From: Polytrichum commune
Lineage: Eukaryota > Streptophyta > Polytrichopsida > Polytrichales > Polytrichaceae
Length of the DNA stretch: 64,000 bases
Direction of reading: 5' to 3'
NCBI GenBank assembly: GCA_950295325.1
Contig: OX485806.1
Span: forward strand, 43,459,169 to 43,523,168
The notes under the pieces were generated by a model. The model saw only the letters and a list, made by a program, of their open reading frames with translations. It was not told the DNA's origin and did not search any database. This document shows, one piece after another, positions 36,284 through 47,950 of the stretch; the first letter of the stretch is position 1; the number at the start of each line of letters is the position of its first letter. A program made the translations under genes and the position numbers.

Positions 36284-36806
36284 TGTCGCAACCCTTGCTA
36301 GGTCCCTTAATAATCTTGCCAATTTTCGTTTCTAGCAAAGGTTACGAGCGCTAACCCTTCGCATTCCGCCATGCTAATGGATAGCTCCTCTTACCCCGGA
36401 CCAATAGTTCATAGGAGGGAACCAACCCTCCTACTTTGCTTTCGGGACTCACCCCTTAATCGGTAACCCATTTCTTCGATGTGGACTTCCATCCATGGAA
36501 GTCCAATCCTATGTTGATCATCGCGTTGCCGGAGCAACACTACAACAACCCGAACCATACTAGGCAACTATGGCCTCACATTGGGCCAATGCCCATGTAG
36601 GCCTTGCCGTTTGGCCTCGGGTGGGTGAGGCCACACCACCTCACCCATATAAGCCTCTAGGACTCTACGTGGGGCCCCTACCCCACCGTCAACCAACCTC
36701 TTGTCTCTCTACCAAGAGTTGGGGCCAAGTGGACACTTTCCTTTAGTCGCTGGGCCTAGAAGCCCCAAGCAGCTTCAGACCATCATAACTTCCTTGTATG
36801 ATGTCA
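36284..36806 (-). mobile_element. chromovirus LTR, inverted partial copy 2
   Basis: It starts again at TGTCGCAACCC and covers only the 3' half of the LTR. At about 36806 the sequence flips into a plus-strand LTR. Together with 37098-37622 it forms an inverted repeat with arms of about 520 bp and a loop of about 290 bp. Confidence 0.85.
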
Positions 36807-37622
36807 GACTAGGAGGCACAAGGGTAAGGCCATCAGTTATGCGTAGCTTATCGCGTGGTGATTCTAGAAAGCTCAAGAACACCTCAATCGGAGGTGTGAG
36901 CTAGGAGTTATGGCCATTTGAGTGGGGCGCTTTCCTTGGACAGCGCCCTGGTACAGCAGTGCCTGGGAGTGATTCCCGGGACTGCCAAGGTTCAAACAGG
37001 CATAACTTCCTTAGTATTTGCCTGAATGGGGCAAGTGAGGAGTCCATCGGCATCTACGTGAAGCGTAGATGGGGATGGAGTGGTTGGTTGTTATGATCAG
37101 ACATCATACAAGGAAGTTATGATGGTCTGAAGCTGCTAGGGGGTTCTAGGCCCAGCAGCTAAGGGAAAATGTCCACTTGGCCCCAACTCTTGGTAGAGAG
37201 ACAAGAGGTTGGTTGACGGTGGGGTAGGGGCCCCGCGTGAAGTCCTAGAGGCTTATTTGGGTGAGGTGGTGTGGCCTCATCCACCCGAGGCCGAACAGCA
37301 AGGCCTCCATGGGCATTGGCCCATTGTGAGGCCATAGTTGCCTAGTATGGTTCGGGTTGTTGTAGTGTTGCTTCGGCAATGCGATGATCAACATGGGATT
37401 GGACTTCCATGGATGGAAGTCCACATCTAGGAATGGGTTACCGATTAAGGGGTGAGTCCCGAAAGCAAAGTAGGAGGGTTGGTTCCCTCCTATGAACTAT
37501 AAGGTCCGGGGTAGGAGGAGCTAATCATTGGCATGGCGGAATGCGAATGGTTAGCGCTCGTAACCTTTGCTAGAATTGAAAATTGGCAAGATTGTCAAGG
37601 GGGGCTAGCAAGGGTTGCGACA
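36807..37622 (+). mobile_element. 5' LTR of chromovirus X (5' truncated)
   Basis: Plus-strand LTR sequence from ACTAGGAGGCACAAGGG to the end GGGTTGCGACA, followed two bases later by the primer-binding site. It lacks the first 150 bp or so of the full 971-bp LTR seen at 42093. Confidence 0.88.
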
Positions 37623-37624
37623 CG

Positions 37625-37644
37625 TGGTATCAGAGCAGGGTTCC
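37625..37644 (+). other. primer-binding site (initiator tRNA-Met) of element X
   Basis: TGGTATCAGAGCAGGGTTCC lies two bases after the LTR end. TGGTATCAGAGC is the standard complement of plant initiator tRNA-Met and is typical of chromoviruses and Ty1/copia elements. Confidence 0.93.
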
Positions 37645-37678
37645 AATTTTTGAGCTAGCACTTTGAGGTAGACATGGC

Positions 37679-38244
37679 TATCAAAAATGCGGGTTATGAT
37701 GGTGAGCCCAGGGTTTCCAAAAGGTTGTGAGGCTCAAATTGGAACAAGGATCATGTGCAAGTGGATTTTGACCATACGATTGATTCTAATGACAATGGTG
37801 GGCATGAGGGTGGATTCGGCGAGGAAAATGGAGGAGTGCTTTGAAAAGGCTCCCGCAAACCTCGAAAAGTATTCGGGGGCTAGAATACCGAATGCACCCA
37901 AAACCTTGGAGGGCATTAATGTTGGATTGAAATTCCAATTCGAAATGCTTAGAAGGTGGTGATGTTGAAATGAACTTGGGGCACATGAGGCACGCGAGGT
38001 CTCTTAAGGCGTATATGTGCGAATTTTACACCCAAATGAATAATACATCTAGGATGGACGAGCTTTCTAAGAAATGCATCGTTTTAGGTGGGTTTCAAAA
38101 GCGGGTGGTGAAAACCATGTTCAAGACCCCAAAGCTTCTTGAGGACGTAGTGCGAATCATAAAGATTTGAAGAGCATTGAAGCCGATGGTCCTAAGAAGA
38201 AGTTGGGCGGCACATCACCACAAAGTGGGTTTAGCCGAAAGAGG
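37679..38244 (+). pseudogene. gag remnant of element X (first part)
   Basis: Broken frames resemble a chromoviral gag: ECFEKAPANLEKYSGA, LKAYMCEFYTQMNNTSRMDE, LPKKC-type wording and KTMFKTPKLLEDVV. Stops and frameshifts separate the pieces. Element Y carries the same region at 43107-43690. The remnant is interrupted at 38244 by a 2.95-kb insertion and resumes at 41196. Confidence 0.75.
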
Positions 38245-38649
38245 TGTGAGCCCAAAATCGTACTCACATTGATCCTTAATCGCAAAAACATGGCTAATAC
38301 GTTGATTTCACGCTTGATGGAATTATCAAGTGATGAGAAAGGTGAGGCGTTGAAAATCTTGGTAAAATTAGGCTAAGAGGTAATTAGGAGTTAAAAGTGA
38401 AATTAACCTTAGAGGAAAAAAGGGATGTGAAGACATAAGCATTTAATGGAGAGTCTAGTAAAAACGTACTTAGAAAAACCAAGAAAAACCAATAGAATAA
38501 AGGAGGGGTCATAATAGTGATCGTTATTTATTGAACGATAGTTACATGAATAGCTCAGGAGAATGGGTAAGCGCCGGTTGGTTGGGTACTAATTTCCTGC
38601 CTAGAAATCACTAGCCAAGTCATGTGTAAGGCACTAAACGGCCAGACGA

Positions 38650-38715
38650 ACTCAACGGGAATCGAACTCGGACCGTCTAAGTGTAATACTAACAGCCTTC
38701 CTCAACCAACCAAGG
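38650..38715 (-). repeat. tRNA-like / SINE-like promoter piece
   Basis: On the minus strand an A-box-like TGGTTGAGGAAGG (38708-38696) is followed, about 28 bases on, by AGTTCGATTCC (38668-38658), a good RNA polymerase III B box. No cloverleaf or CCA-end acceptor stem is obvious, so a tRNA-derived SINE head or relic is more likely than a working tRNA gene. Confidence 0.45.
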
Positions 38716-38807
38716 AAACATGACGTGGTGACCACAACCACAACGACTCACAACTTATACCATAACATGAGCGTGATTCCTTGGTAACAATTATGGTAGA
38801 TTACTTT

Positions 38808-38836
38808 TATCTTATCTATCTATCTATCTATCTATG
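38808..38836. repeat. TATC microsatellite
   Basis: About six TATC units in a row within the 2.95-kb insertion. Confidence 0.9.
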
Positions 38837-41195
38837 AGTTTTATTTATCTATGAGGCTAGGGGGAGAGGAAGTCAATGGAAGAAAAGGGAAAGTGGGTTT
38901 GAAAGAGGGAGGGGCCAAGGGAAAAGGTCTCAACCCGGTTTTTCTCTCGGGCGGTCCGAAAGATGCCGGGCAACCCGGGAAAAAAGGTAGAGGTTGGAGG
39001 GGTCTCGGGAGGTAGGAGGAAGAGAGCTCATTAGGCATGTCAAGAGGTAGAGAAGAGGGAGAGAGATAGCAAGAGGGCGAAGCCCTGCCCGATTGGGGAT
39101 TGATGCAAGGTAGTGTTCTAGAGTTAGCAAAATGCAACCAGCATAGTAGCAACGGAGAACTAGTGCTCAGGCAGTACCAAGCCGAGGTGTGGAGACAGGT
39201 GAATAACCAGCTAGAAAGAGTAGGACTGCCTCTGCGGGAAGTGGGTTGTGCTCTTCCGGCGCGGGGAAGATGCTCTCGGTGGTGGCGGATCCAGGCTACT
39301 TCGGAAAGATTTATTCGTTAGAAAAGGTAGTAATCTTAGGAACCAGTGACCGGAAACGAGTGGGCGAAGATCAGCCACAGGCAGCCGGACTAAGGTTTGG
39401 AGGCACAACACGGGGGCTAGGAGCTGGCGGGGTCGGTCACGAGGTGCACGGCTAACGGTTGGATGGGAGAGTAACCCTCCTATTCTACAGGAATGATTCA
39501 TTTCTTCCCTTGTTTTTAAATTTCAGTTATGTTAGAGAGGGTCCACACATGAGATGATTCCCAAGGGCGTTCCGCAAGTTAACTGAGCTACAAACGGGTA
39601 GCGGTGGACCGAACAGTTTGAGGAAACAAACCCGATCGGTGTTGTGATGTAACAAGGGAGATCTGCGAACCAGACTAGCCTTGGTAAAAACATGCAAGGA
39701 ATTGAGGGGAGGATGAATCCGATGCCTGGATGGTGGGTTCAGAGGTGGTCGTCGCAGGACTCCTTGGTATTATGGTATATCCTAGTCGCCGACCGAAACG
39801 TAGCTTGCTCCGATTAGCCAGGATGATCATCGTGGATCTAGTGAGCAAGGCCTTGACTGCCTGAGGGAATGATTTGATGTAAGTATAAACCTGTGGAGTG
39901 ATCTCGGTGAGGAGGGGAAAAGTGCGTGCCTTGCTTACCATTTTGGTGCCCGAAGGCCAAGGTCTGATCTCGATGTATACCGCGGGGACGACGGGGGTGA
40001 GATTGACCTCCTCACGGTGAAAAAGGGGTCAGGTGATGGGTGATACAATCTAGCGTTCCCGGAAGCCAGTGCAGACACTGGCACTTCCAGTTGTGCAACA
40101 GAGAATGACAACTCATGAAACAACTAAATAAGCATGAAAGTAATAAGCGCTCAGTTCTAAAAGGCGACCTCCCTGGTTGATGACGCTATGGAGACGTGGT
40201 CTGCCAATGATTCCAAGTTGGTGCTAAACAAAGTGAATATCGAGGCCTGCACAAACTGATTTGGTAAATGGTGAATTAGAATTCGATTACGGACTAGGGG
40301 CACCATCCCTCTAATCATGTTCCTCTTCTTTTGAGCATCAAGTTAAAAACTTAAAAACAATGAAGTAGCACAACATGACTGTCAAGTTGCATTCAAAGGT
40401 GTCGAAAAGACAGTGTGTGGGGTGCAAATTTCTACTGTGAAGCTCGAGTGTTCTCTTGCAAGGTCCAGTAGAGGGCTGGTCACTCCGAGGGTCAACTTTC
40501 TACATGTTACCGGAAGGAAGTGGCTCTGATACATGGGAATTAATGTGGGTGTGTTATAAGTTGTGATGTTGTGCAGTAGTACCACAGTAGGCAACTATTA
40601 GGTCCAGCAACAAGGTTACGGCATTCATCTCCAGAGGCGCTTCCGAGGACAGTAAGGGTACCCCACAGGTTGCGGCAGGTGGCTGCACAGAGCTGGGAGG
40701 CAGTGCCGCGGAAAGGGGAAATTCTCAGGGTAAAGAGTGGTCGGAGTGGAGAGGTGATGCCTTGCAACAACACTGGGGAGAAGTAGGAGGCTGCCACGAC
40801 CTACAACCGGGCGTGGTGACTGTCGAAGGTGGCACCAGGGATGTGATTCAATGGCTTGCGGAGGAGTGAAGGGGGGGTTGGCGACCCACTTAACAGGCCT
40901 ACAAGGGGTGTAGACACCAGCAATCCCCATGTTTGAATTTAGTTTCACGGTAATAGCTAAGAGATTGAACCTTGGGACCATTGCTAGGTAAAATAGAGAT
41001 GCTACCAATGGCGTTGTATGGTGAAGTGAGTGTTTATGAATACTCGCGTGATAAATAAAAGAAAAGGGTGTTATACACACCACTTCTCCCAATCTATTCC
41101 TTGTGTGCACTTGTGATTTGCCAACTCGAATGTGGCTCATGAACCCTCACCCGGACTAGGACGCAATCGAAGGGTGAGGGGGATTTGAGCTCACA

Positions 41196-42092
41196 AGAGG
41201 TCCCAAGGAAATGAGCGCAAGTAGTTTGGCCCATTATACCAAGGCAAATCATGCCAGCTCGTGCCGCGGACGGGATGTGAGAAGGTGGCTTGGTGGTACC
41301 AAGCTAGATCATATTTGTGCCACGGACGGAGTGTTAAAAGTTGGCCTTGCGGACCAAGCCAAACTCATGGTGTTGCCGAGGACCGAATGTAAGACGATGG
41401 CATTGTGGCCAAGGCTAGTAGCCTTTAGCCAAGGCCAAGTCTTTTGTACCTTGAGGCTCAAATGAATGGAGAAATGTCTCATGGGTTGACAAAAAGGCAA
41501 CCCATTCCTTCTTGAGCCCAAAACTCACAAGGGAGTTGGGGCTTGCCGATTGATAGAGCGGGCAAGCCCACCAAGGTGCGGTTTGGAAAGGGCGAACCGC
41601 ATGAGACAAAGGAGGCGGCGATGCATGTAACCTTTCAATGTGGGACATTGGATTTTTGTCAAAATTTCACACCATGTGAAATAGATGAAATGCATGTCAT
41701 TGTGAAGGCCGCCTTCTTTGAAATTCACATGATAGATGTGAGGTGCAAGCCGGTGTGCTTGCGGTGGATTATGATGTGTCATATTGGCAAAGAATTGAAG
41801 TTTAAATTGACAAGGACTCCTATGGTAGGAGGATCCAAGTTGAATTTGGTCTTAATGGACCAAATGAAAAATGGAAAACATAATGGTCATGGTTCAATTG
41901 GAGCAACTTCAAGGAACGTATGGGGAGGCTAGGAAAGATGGGCCTCCCCCAAACCACATTGGTGGGATGTTGGTGAGATACAAGGATGTATTTACCAATG
42001 TGTTGCTCAAAAGGTTACCACCAAGGAGGAATAACAACTTTGCTCAACGAGAGATTGAGTTCTTGAGGTATGTGGTGACAAATGAAGTTGGC
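41196..42092 (+). pseudogene. element X gag C-terminus / protease region, RT core deleted
   Basis: It resumes X gag, with one to two copies of a roughly 70-bp word (TGCCGCGGACGGAATGT and similar) that is amplified in Y. There is an open piece with AMHVTFQCGTLDFCQNFTPC and IVKAAFFEIHMIDVR (protease-adjacent), then MLVRYKDVFTNVL..LPPRR, the usual lead-in to reverse transcriptase. Directly after LPPRR comes EIEFLRYVVTNEVG, which in intact elements lies past the YxDD motif. The RT palm is therefore missing. Y inserted at 42093 within this frame. Confidence 0.75.
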
Positions 42093-43063
42093 TGTCGCGC
42101 ACCACTCCATGAGGAGTGCCCGAAACACCATGGGCACAAGGGGGACCCCGGAGTGACACCCGGGACTTGTGGCGCCGTTGGTGAGAGGGCCAAAGTGATC
42201 CTAGTGTGGGTGAGGGCCCCGGGCGTTGGGAACGCCTCCCACCCACGAAGACTAGGAGGCACAAGCGTAAGGCCATGAGTTATGCGTAGCTCATGGCGTG
42301 ATGATTCTAGAATGCTCAAGATCACCTCAATCCGAGGTGTGAGCTAGGAGTTATGGCCATTTGAGTGGGGCGCTGTCCCGGGACAGCGCCCTGCTACAGC
42401 AGTGCCTGGGAGTGATTCCCGGGACTGCCAAGGTTCAAACAGGCATAACTTCCTCAAGACTTGCCCGAATGGGGCAAATGAGGAGTCCATCCGCATCTAC
42501 GTGAAGCGTAGATGAGGATGGAGTGGTTGGTTGTTGGAATCAGACATCATACAAGGAAGTTATGATGGTCTGAAGCTGATGGGGCTTCTAGGCCCAGCGG
42601 CTAAGGGAAAGTGTCCACTTGGCCCCAACTCTTGGTAGAGAGACAAGAGGTTGGTTGACGGTGGGGTAGGGGCCCCGCGTGAAGTCCTAGAGGCTTATAT
42701 GGGTGAGGTGGTGTGGCCTCACCCACCCGAGGCCGAACGGCAAGGCCTCCATGGGCTTTGGCCTATTGTGAGGCCATAGTTGCCTAGTATGGTTCGGGTT
42801 GTTGTAGTGTTGCTCCGGCAACGCGATGATCAACATAGGATTGGACTTCCATGGATGGAAGTCCACATTGGGGAAATGGGTTACCGATTCAGGGGTGAGT
42901 CCCGAAAGCAAAGTAGGAGGGTTGGTTCCTTCCTATGAACTATTGGTCCGGGGTAAGAGGAGCTATCCATTAGCATGGCGGAATGCGAAGGGTTAGCGCT
43001 TGTAACCTTTGCTAGAAACGAAAATTGGCAAGATTATTAAAGGACCTAGCAAGGGTTGCGACA
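42093..43063 (+). mobile_element. 5' LTR of chromovirus Y (971 bp)
   Basis: It runs from TGTCGCGCACCACTCC to GGGTTGCGACA. TTGGC precedes it (42088-42092), and the same TTGGC follows the last LTR copy at 49764-49768, so this is the target duplication of Y in X. The LTR carries the perfect palindrome GGCGCTGTCCC/GGGACAGCGCC near 42369. Confidence 0.92.
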
Positions 43064-43065
43064 CG

Positions 43066-43085
43066 TGGTATCAGAGCTGGGTTCC
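43066..43085 (+). other. primer-binding site (initiator tRNA-Met) of element Y
   Basis: TGGTATCAGAGCTGGGTTCC lies two bases after the LTR. Confidence 0.93.
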
Positions 43086-43106
43086 AATTTTTGAGCTAGC
43101 ACTTTG

Positions 43107-44520
43107 AGGGAAGCATGGCTATCAAATAAGCGGGTTATGATGGTGAGCCCGGGGTTCCCAAAAGGTTGTGAGGCTCAAATTGGAACAAGGATCATGTGCA
43201 AGTGAAATTTGACCATACCATTGGTTCTAATGACAATGGTGGGCATGAGGGTGGATTTGGTAAGGAAAATGGAGGAGTGCTTTGAAAAGGGCTCCCGCAA
43301 ACCTCAAAAAAAACATTTGGGGCCTAGAATACCGAAAGCACCCAAAACCTTGGAGAGCATTAATGTTGGATTGAAATTCCAATACGAAATGCTTGGAAGG
43401 TATTGAAGTTGGAATGAATTTGGTGCTTATGAGGCATCCGGGGCCTCTTAAGGCCTATGTGCGCTATTCATACGCATAAATGAAGGATACACCTAAAATG
43501 GATAAGCTTTCTAAGAAATGCATCCTTTTAGGTGGGGTTTTAAAAGCGGGTGGTGGATGCCTTGTTTAAGTCCCCAAGGCTTCTTGAGGACATGGTGGGG
43601 ACCATCAAGTTTGCAAGAGCATTGAAGCCGATGGTCCCAAAGAAAAGTTCGGCGGCGCATCACCACAAGTGGCTTTAGCCAAAGTAGGTCCCAAAGAAAT
43701 GAGTGCAAATTGTTTGGTCCATTTTACTTAGGCAAAACATGTTGGTGCCGCGGACGGAATGTTGAAAGGTGGCTTTATGCTTCCAAAGCAAATCATACTT
43801 GTGCCGCGGACGGAATGTTGGGAGGTGGGTTTGTCCTACCAAGGCAATTCATGTTCGTGCCGCTGACGGAGTGTGGGGAGGTGGCTTTGTGTTACCAAGG
43901 CAAAACATGTTTGTTTTGCGGACAAATTATTAGAAATTGGTTTTGTGGCACCAAACCAATTTGTCACGCGGACAAAATGTTCAAAGTTGGCTTTGCGGAC
44001 CAAGCCAAGCCAAGTTGCCGAGGACCAAATGTTGGACGATGGCTTTGTGGCTAAGGCTAGTAGCCTTAAGCCGAGGCCAAGTATTTTGTACCTTGAGGCT
44101 CAAATGAATAGGAGACTTGTCTCATGGGTTGACAAGGACTTAAGGCATTCTTTCATGACCCCAAAGCTCACAAGGGAATTGGGGTCTGCCGATTGGTAGA
44201 GTGGTGAAGCCCACCAAGGTGCGGTTTGGAAAGGGCAAACCGCATGACACAAAGGAGGCCGCAATGCATGTAACCTTTCAATGTGGGACATTGGAATTTT
44301 GTCAAAATTTTACACCATGTGAAATAAATGAAATGCATGTCATTGTGAAGGCCGCCTTCTTTGAAACTCACATGATAGATGTGAGGTGCAAGCCGGTGTG
44401 CTTGCGGTGCATTATGATGTGTCATAATGGCAAAAAAATTGAAGTTCAAATTGACAAGGACTCCTATGGTAGGAGGACCCAAGTTGAATTTGGTCTTAAT
44501 GGACCAAATGAAAAATAGAA
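43107..44520 (+). pseudogene. gag/protease remnant of element Y with internal tandem repeats
   Basis: Frames are broken but align with X gag (KMEECFEKG, KAPKTLESINVG). Between about 43690 and 44030 a 60-75 bp unit (core GCCGCGGACGGAATGTTG, then GGTGGCTTTGTG) is repeated about five times; it sits where zinc knuckles normally lie. The protease-adjacent piece (FQCGTLEFCQNFTPC) follows at 44201-44518. Confidence 0.7.
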
Positions 44521-47140
44521 AACATAATGGTCGTGGTTCAATTGGAGCAACTCCAAGGAACGTATGGGGAGGCTAGGAAAGATGGGCCTCCCCCAAACCA
44601 CATTCGTGGGATGTTGGTGAGATACAAGGATGTATTCACCAATGTGTTGCCCAAAATCTTACCGCGAAGGAGTGAAAAATAACTTTGCTCAACGAGAGAT
44701 TGAGTTCTTGAGGTATGTGGTGACAAAGGAAGTTGGTGGACAAACATGAAGAATGTCAAGGCAATCCAAAAGGAGAATTGGCCCTTGATTCAAAAGGGCT
44801 TAGGTCATTTGCTGGCCTAGCCAATTAGTACCACAACTTCATTCGAGAGTTTTCTAAGGCTCCTAGGACCTTATTCAACTTATTGAGGAAAATGGCTATC
44901 CCAAGAGTGGGATGAGCCTTGTCACCAAGCCTTTGGGGGGCTCAAAAACAAGTTCTCTTCGCCGCCCGTGCTTAAGTTCGCGGAGCTTGACAAACCTTTT
45001 GAGGTGCATACGGGGGGGGGGGCGAGTGACTTTGCCATTGGCGGATAGTTAACGTAGAATGGATGGCCATTGCATATGAGAGCGTTAAGCTTGATGGTTA
45101 TCCGACCTTATCCGACTTGTGGAAGAAATGACTATCCCAAGAGTGGGATGAGCCTTGCCACCAAGTCTTTGGGGAGCTTGAGAGCAAGTGTTCTTAGACG
45201 CCCGTGCTCAAGTTCGCGGAGCTTGACAAACCTTTTGAGGTGCATACGGGGGTGAGCGACTTTGCCAATGGTGGATTATGTGTAATTGGATGGCCATTGC
45301 ATATGGGAGCATGAAGCTCGATGGTTGTCAAAGAAGACAACCAACTCATGCCAAACAACTTCTTTGCCGTAGTGCATTGCTTGAAGATGTGGCGACACTA
45401 TTTGGGGTTGCAGAAAGCAAAGGTCTATATGGACAATGTGTCCTAAAAGAATTTTGACATTCAAGCGCAAGTGAGCGCCAAGTCATTGCGGTGGCATGAT
45501 AGTTTGGCGCTTATGAAGGTGGATTTGATCCACAAACCGGACCGTGGACATGTGGTGCCGGATGCGCGAAGTAGACCGGAAGAGTTCAAGCAATGAGAAC
45601 CATCCAAACCTTGTGGCTAATGTGTGCCGGCGAAGGAAACTTGTGATGCAAGATACGGGAGGGGTAAATTAACTACCCCAAAGCACAAAAGCTTTTAGGT
45701 GAGCTTCGCAAGAGCAAGGTGCTCAAAGAGGTTAAGTTGGTGGACGGATTGTTCAAGTGCAAGCAAAGTTGGGTGTATGTGCCACAAGGCAAGTTGAGGC
45801 TATCGGTTTTGAAGGAGGAATATGATAGTCCTATTCCCGGCCATAAAGGAGAAAGAAACAACCGCCATAGAATGGTGTCAAAGAGGTACCGTTGGCGGTG
45901 CATAAAGGAGGATATAGCCCACTTTGTGAAGGCGTGAATAAAGTGCCAAGTGAACCGAGCCTCTTACCAAAAGCAAGGCGGTTTCTTGCAACCGTTGCCT
46001 ATCCCGCCGGGGCCATGACATAGTATGTGCATGGACTTGATCACAAGTTTGCCGGAGTCACATGGGTATGATGCCATCTTGTTGATGGTAGAACGGTTTG
46101 CCAAGTTGGCACACATGGTGCCGATTGTGGGAACCGCCACCGCGTTGGAGACCGCATAGCCTTTTCTCAAAGGATGGTTGAGGCACCACGGGTTGCCAAG
46201 AGTGATTGTGTGGGATCAAGATCCAAAGTTCACAAGTGCATTTTCAATGCATTTCTCTAAGGAGGTCGGAATGAAACTAAGGTTTAGCACGGCCTTGCAT
46301 TCCCAAATGGATGGGAAAGCGGAGCATGTGAATGGAGTCTTGAAGCAATACTTGAGGAACTTGGTGGGGGCGGACCAAGGAGATTGGGCGGACTATGTGG
46401 GTCGAGCGGAGTGTAATTGCAATGTAGCCACGCACTTGGCTACCATGGGGTGGTCTTTCGTGGTGGCTTATGGAGTGGATGCGCTCCAACCTATTAACCT
46501 AGCTCTCGAGGGGGCACATTCAACACTAGAGTTCAACCAAGATGGTGAGGACTTGGCCAAGGAGCAAAAAAAAAAGTCTTGGAGATGACCAAGTTGTTGG
46601 TGGAGAAAGCCCGAAGGTGGTACGAAGTGCGAATCAATGCCGGAAGACGCAAAGTGGAGAATGAGGTGAGCCAAAAGGTGTTGTTGAATGTGAACAACTT
46701 CACTTACCAGAAAGGCCTCACTCCAAAGTTTATGTCCAAAATTGGAGCTCCGTTTCCCATTGTGGAACAAGTGTTCAAGGACATGTATAAGTTGGAATTA
46801 CCGCCGGAGATCAAAGTGCATCCCATATTTCATGTCTCATTCCTAAAGTCATTTAAGGACGACACCTTGTGGCCCGATCACAAGCAAGTGATTAGGCCAC
46901 CTCCCGACCTTGTGGACATCATTTGGAACATGAGGTAGGAGGGCATCCTCAAGTGTAGGAAGCCCAAGTGAAAAGGAAAAGAAAATGTACAAAGGAGTAC
47001 TTGGTGAAATGGTGTGGATACCATGAGAAAGAAGCCGTTTGGGTAGCGGCAAGAGACATGGTAACCACCAATGAATTGGTGAAGCACTTTGAAGAAACTA
47101 AGGCTAAGGATTCCAATAAAATGAAGCGTAGGCATTGATG
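44521..47140 (+). pseudogene. pol remnant of element Y: RT-less, integrase and chromodomain
   Basis: The same RT-core deletion junction as X (EIEFLRYVVT right after the LPPRR-like site) lies at 44640-44730. The connection/RNase H part is duplicated in tandem (44885-45120 and 45130-45290). The integrase HHCC region (45830-45950) has a TGA where the first Cys of the CxxC pair belongs. The core shows MCMDLIT, VIVWDQDPKFTS and KAEHVNG, i.e. the D, D and E positions, with a TAG at about 46156. VHPIFHVSFLK precedes a chromodomain (EYLVKWCGYHEKEAVW, about 46990-47060). The element cannot make its own polymerase. Confidence 0.85.
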
Positions 47141-47950
47141 AGGACATCAATCTCCTTTAGTGGGGGAGAGACGCTAGTAGCACACTTACCTTCGAGGTTA
47201 ATTGCTCCACAACATGCACTTGTTCTTTGGCTTGAGGCAATAAAGTCCAAACTTTAGTGGTGCAAAGAGAAAAGTATGAGATGAGGTCCTAGTCTTGTAC
47301 TTGTGCTTGGTTAGTGGAAGAGGGGGAATAGACATGCCAAACTAGGTTGGGTAAGCCGAGTAATTGGGGGCCATGGCTTGGAGGGGCCTTGGATAAAACC
47401 AAGAAACTTCTTAGTTGTGGGCTTGTCCGGGCGGGGACAAGGTGATGGCGCGTGCTCATAAAAGTGCTACCCGCGAGCTAACGAGAGTTGGCGCATGGGA
47501 GTCATGAACCCATATCTCGAAAGAGCAAAGTGGGAACCGAGTCGGGCGGGACTTGGCATCACCCCCGTGCGATCGAGGCGTGGCTTAACAATGGAAAGCC
47601 ATCTCGGAGTTGCAACCGAGACAACTTAGTGGAAGCGTTGAGGTCTCGCCTAGATGTGTCACGTTAGGCTAGTGGAGCCTAACGGGGGAGGCCCCAAAGG
47701 AGGGGCAACCCAAGTGAGTCCCAATGTAGGTGGGTCTAGTATAGGTTAGGTCCTTGGAGGAGTTCCAAGGTCGCTAACGGAACACCTAGTAACGACACCT
47801 TTGGGACTATGCCAAATTTGAAGATGCATTGTGGGGGTCGCGCCCTAAGGTAAACACAATGCCGCACCATAGAGGATGGCAACTTGAGAATTGGTGTGCC
47901 GACTACGAGTATAGTCGATGAGGGCATCGACTCCGTTTGGTGGGGGTGAG
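47141..47950 (+). other. 3' non-coding part of Y with two polypurine-tract blocks
   Basis: The block GATGAGGACATCAATCTCC followed by TTTAGTGGGGGAGAG (47136-47172) recurs as GATGAGGGCATCGACTCCG followed by TTTGGTGGGGGTGAG (47917-47950). The second abuts the 3' LTR and is the working tract. About 780 bp separate them. Confidence 0.75.

Larger units (their letters stand above)
38245..41195 (+). mobile_element. 2951-bp TG...CA insertion in element X with AGAGG target duplication
   Basis: It begins TGTGAGCCCAAAATCGTACT and ends GATTTGAGCTCACA. AGAGG lies on both sides (38240-38244 and 41196-41200), and joining the flanks restores the gag sequence as it appears uninterrupted in element Y. The first bases match the LTR family at 1104-2984, 16206-17606 and 22976. 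It is most simply a very long solo LTR. It has no coding region, but a relic close to a reversed initiator-Met primer site (GGCTCTGATACAT near 40511) means a collapsed internal piece cannot be excluded. Confidence 0.85.

Noticed and set aside
38650-38715. Functional tRNA gene
   Set aside because: Only A- and B-box-like words are present; acceptor and anticodon stems do not form convincingly.
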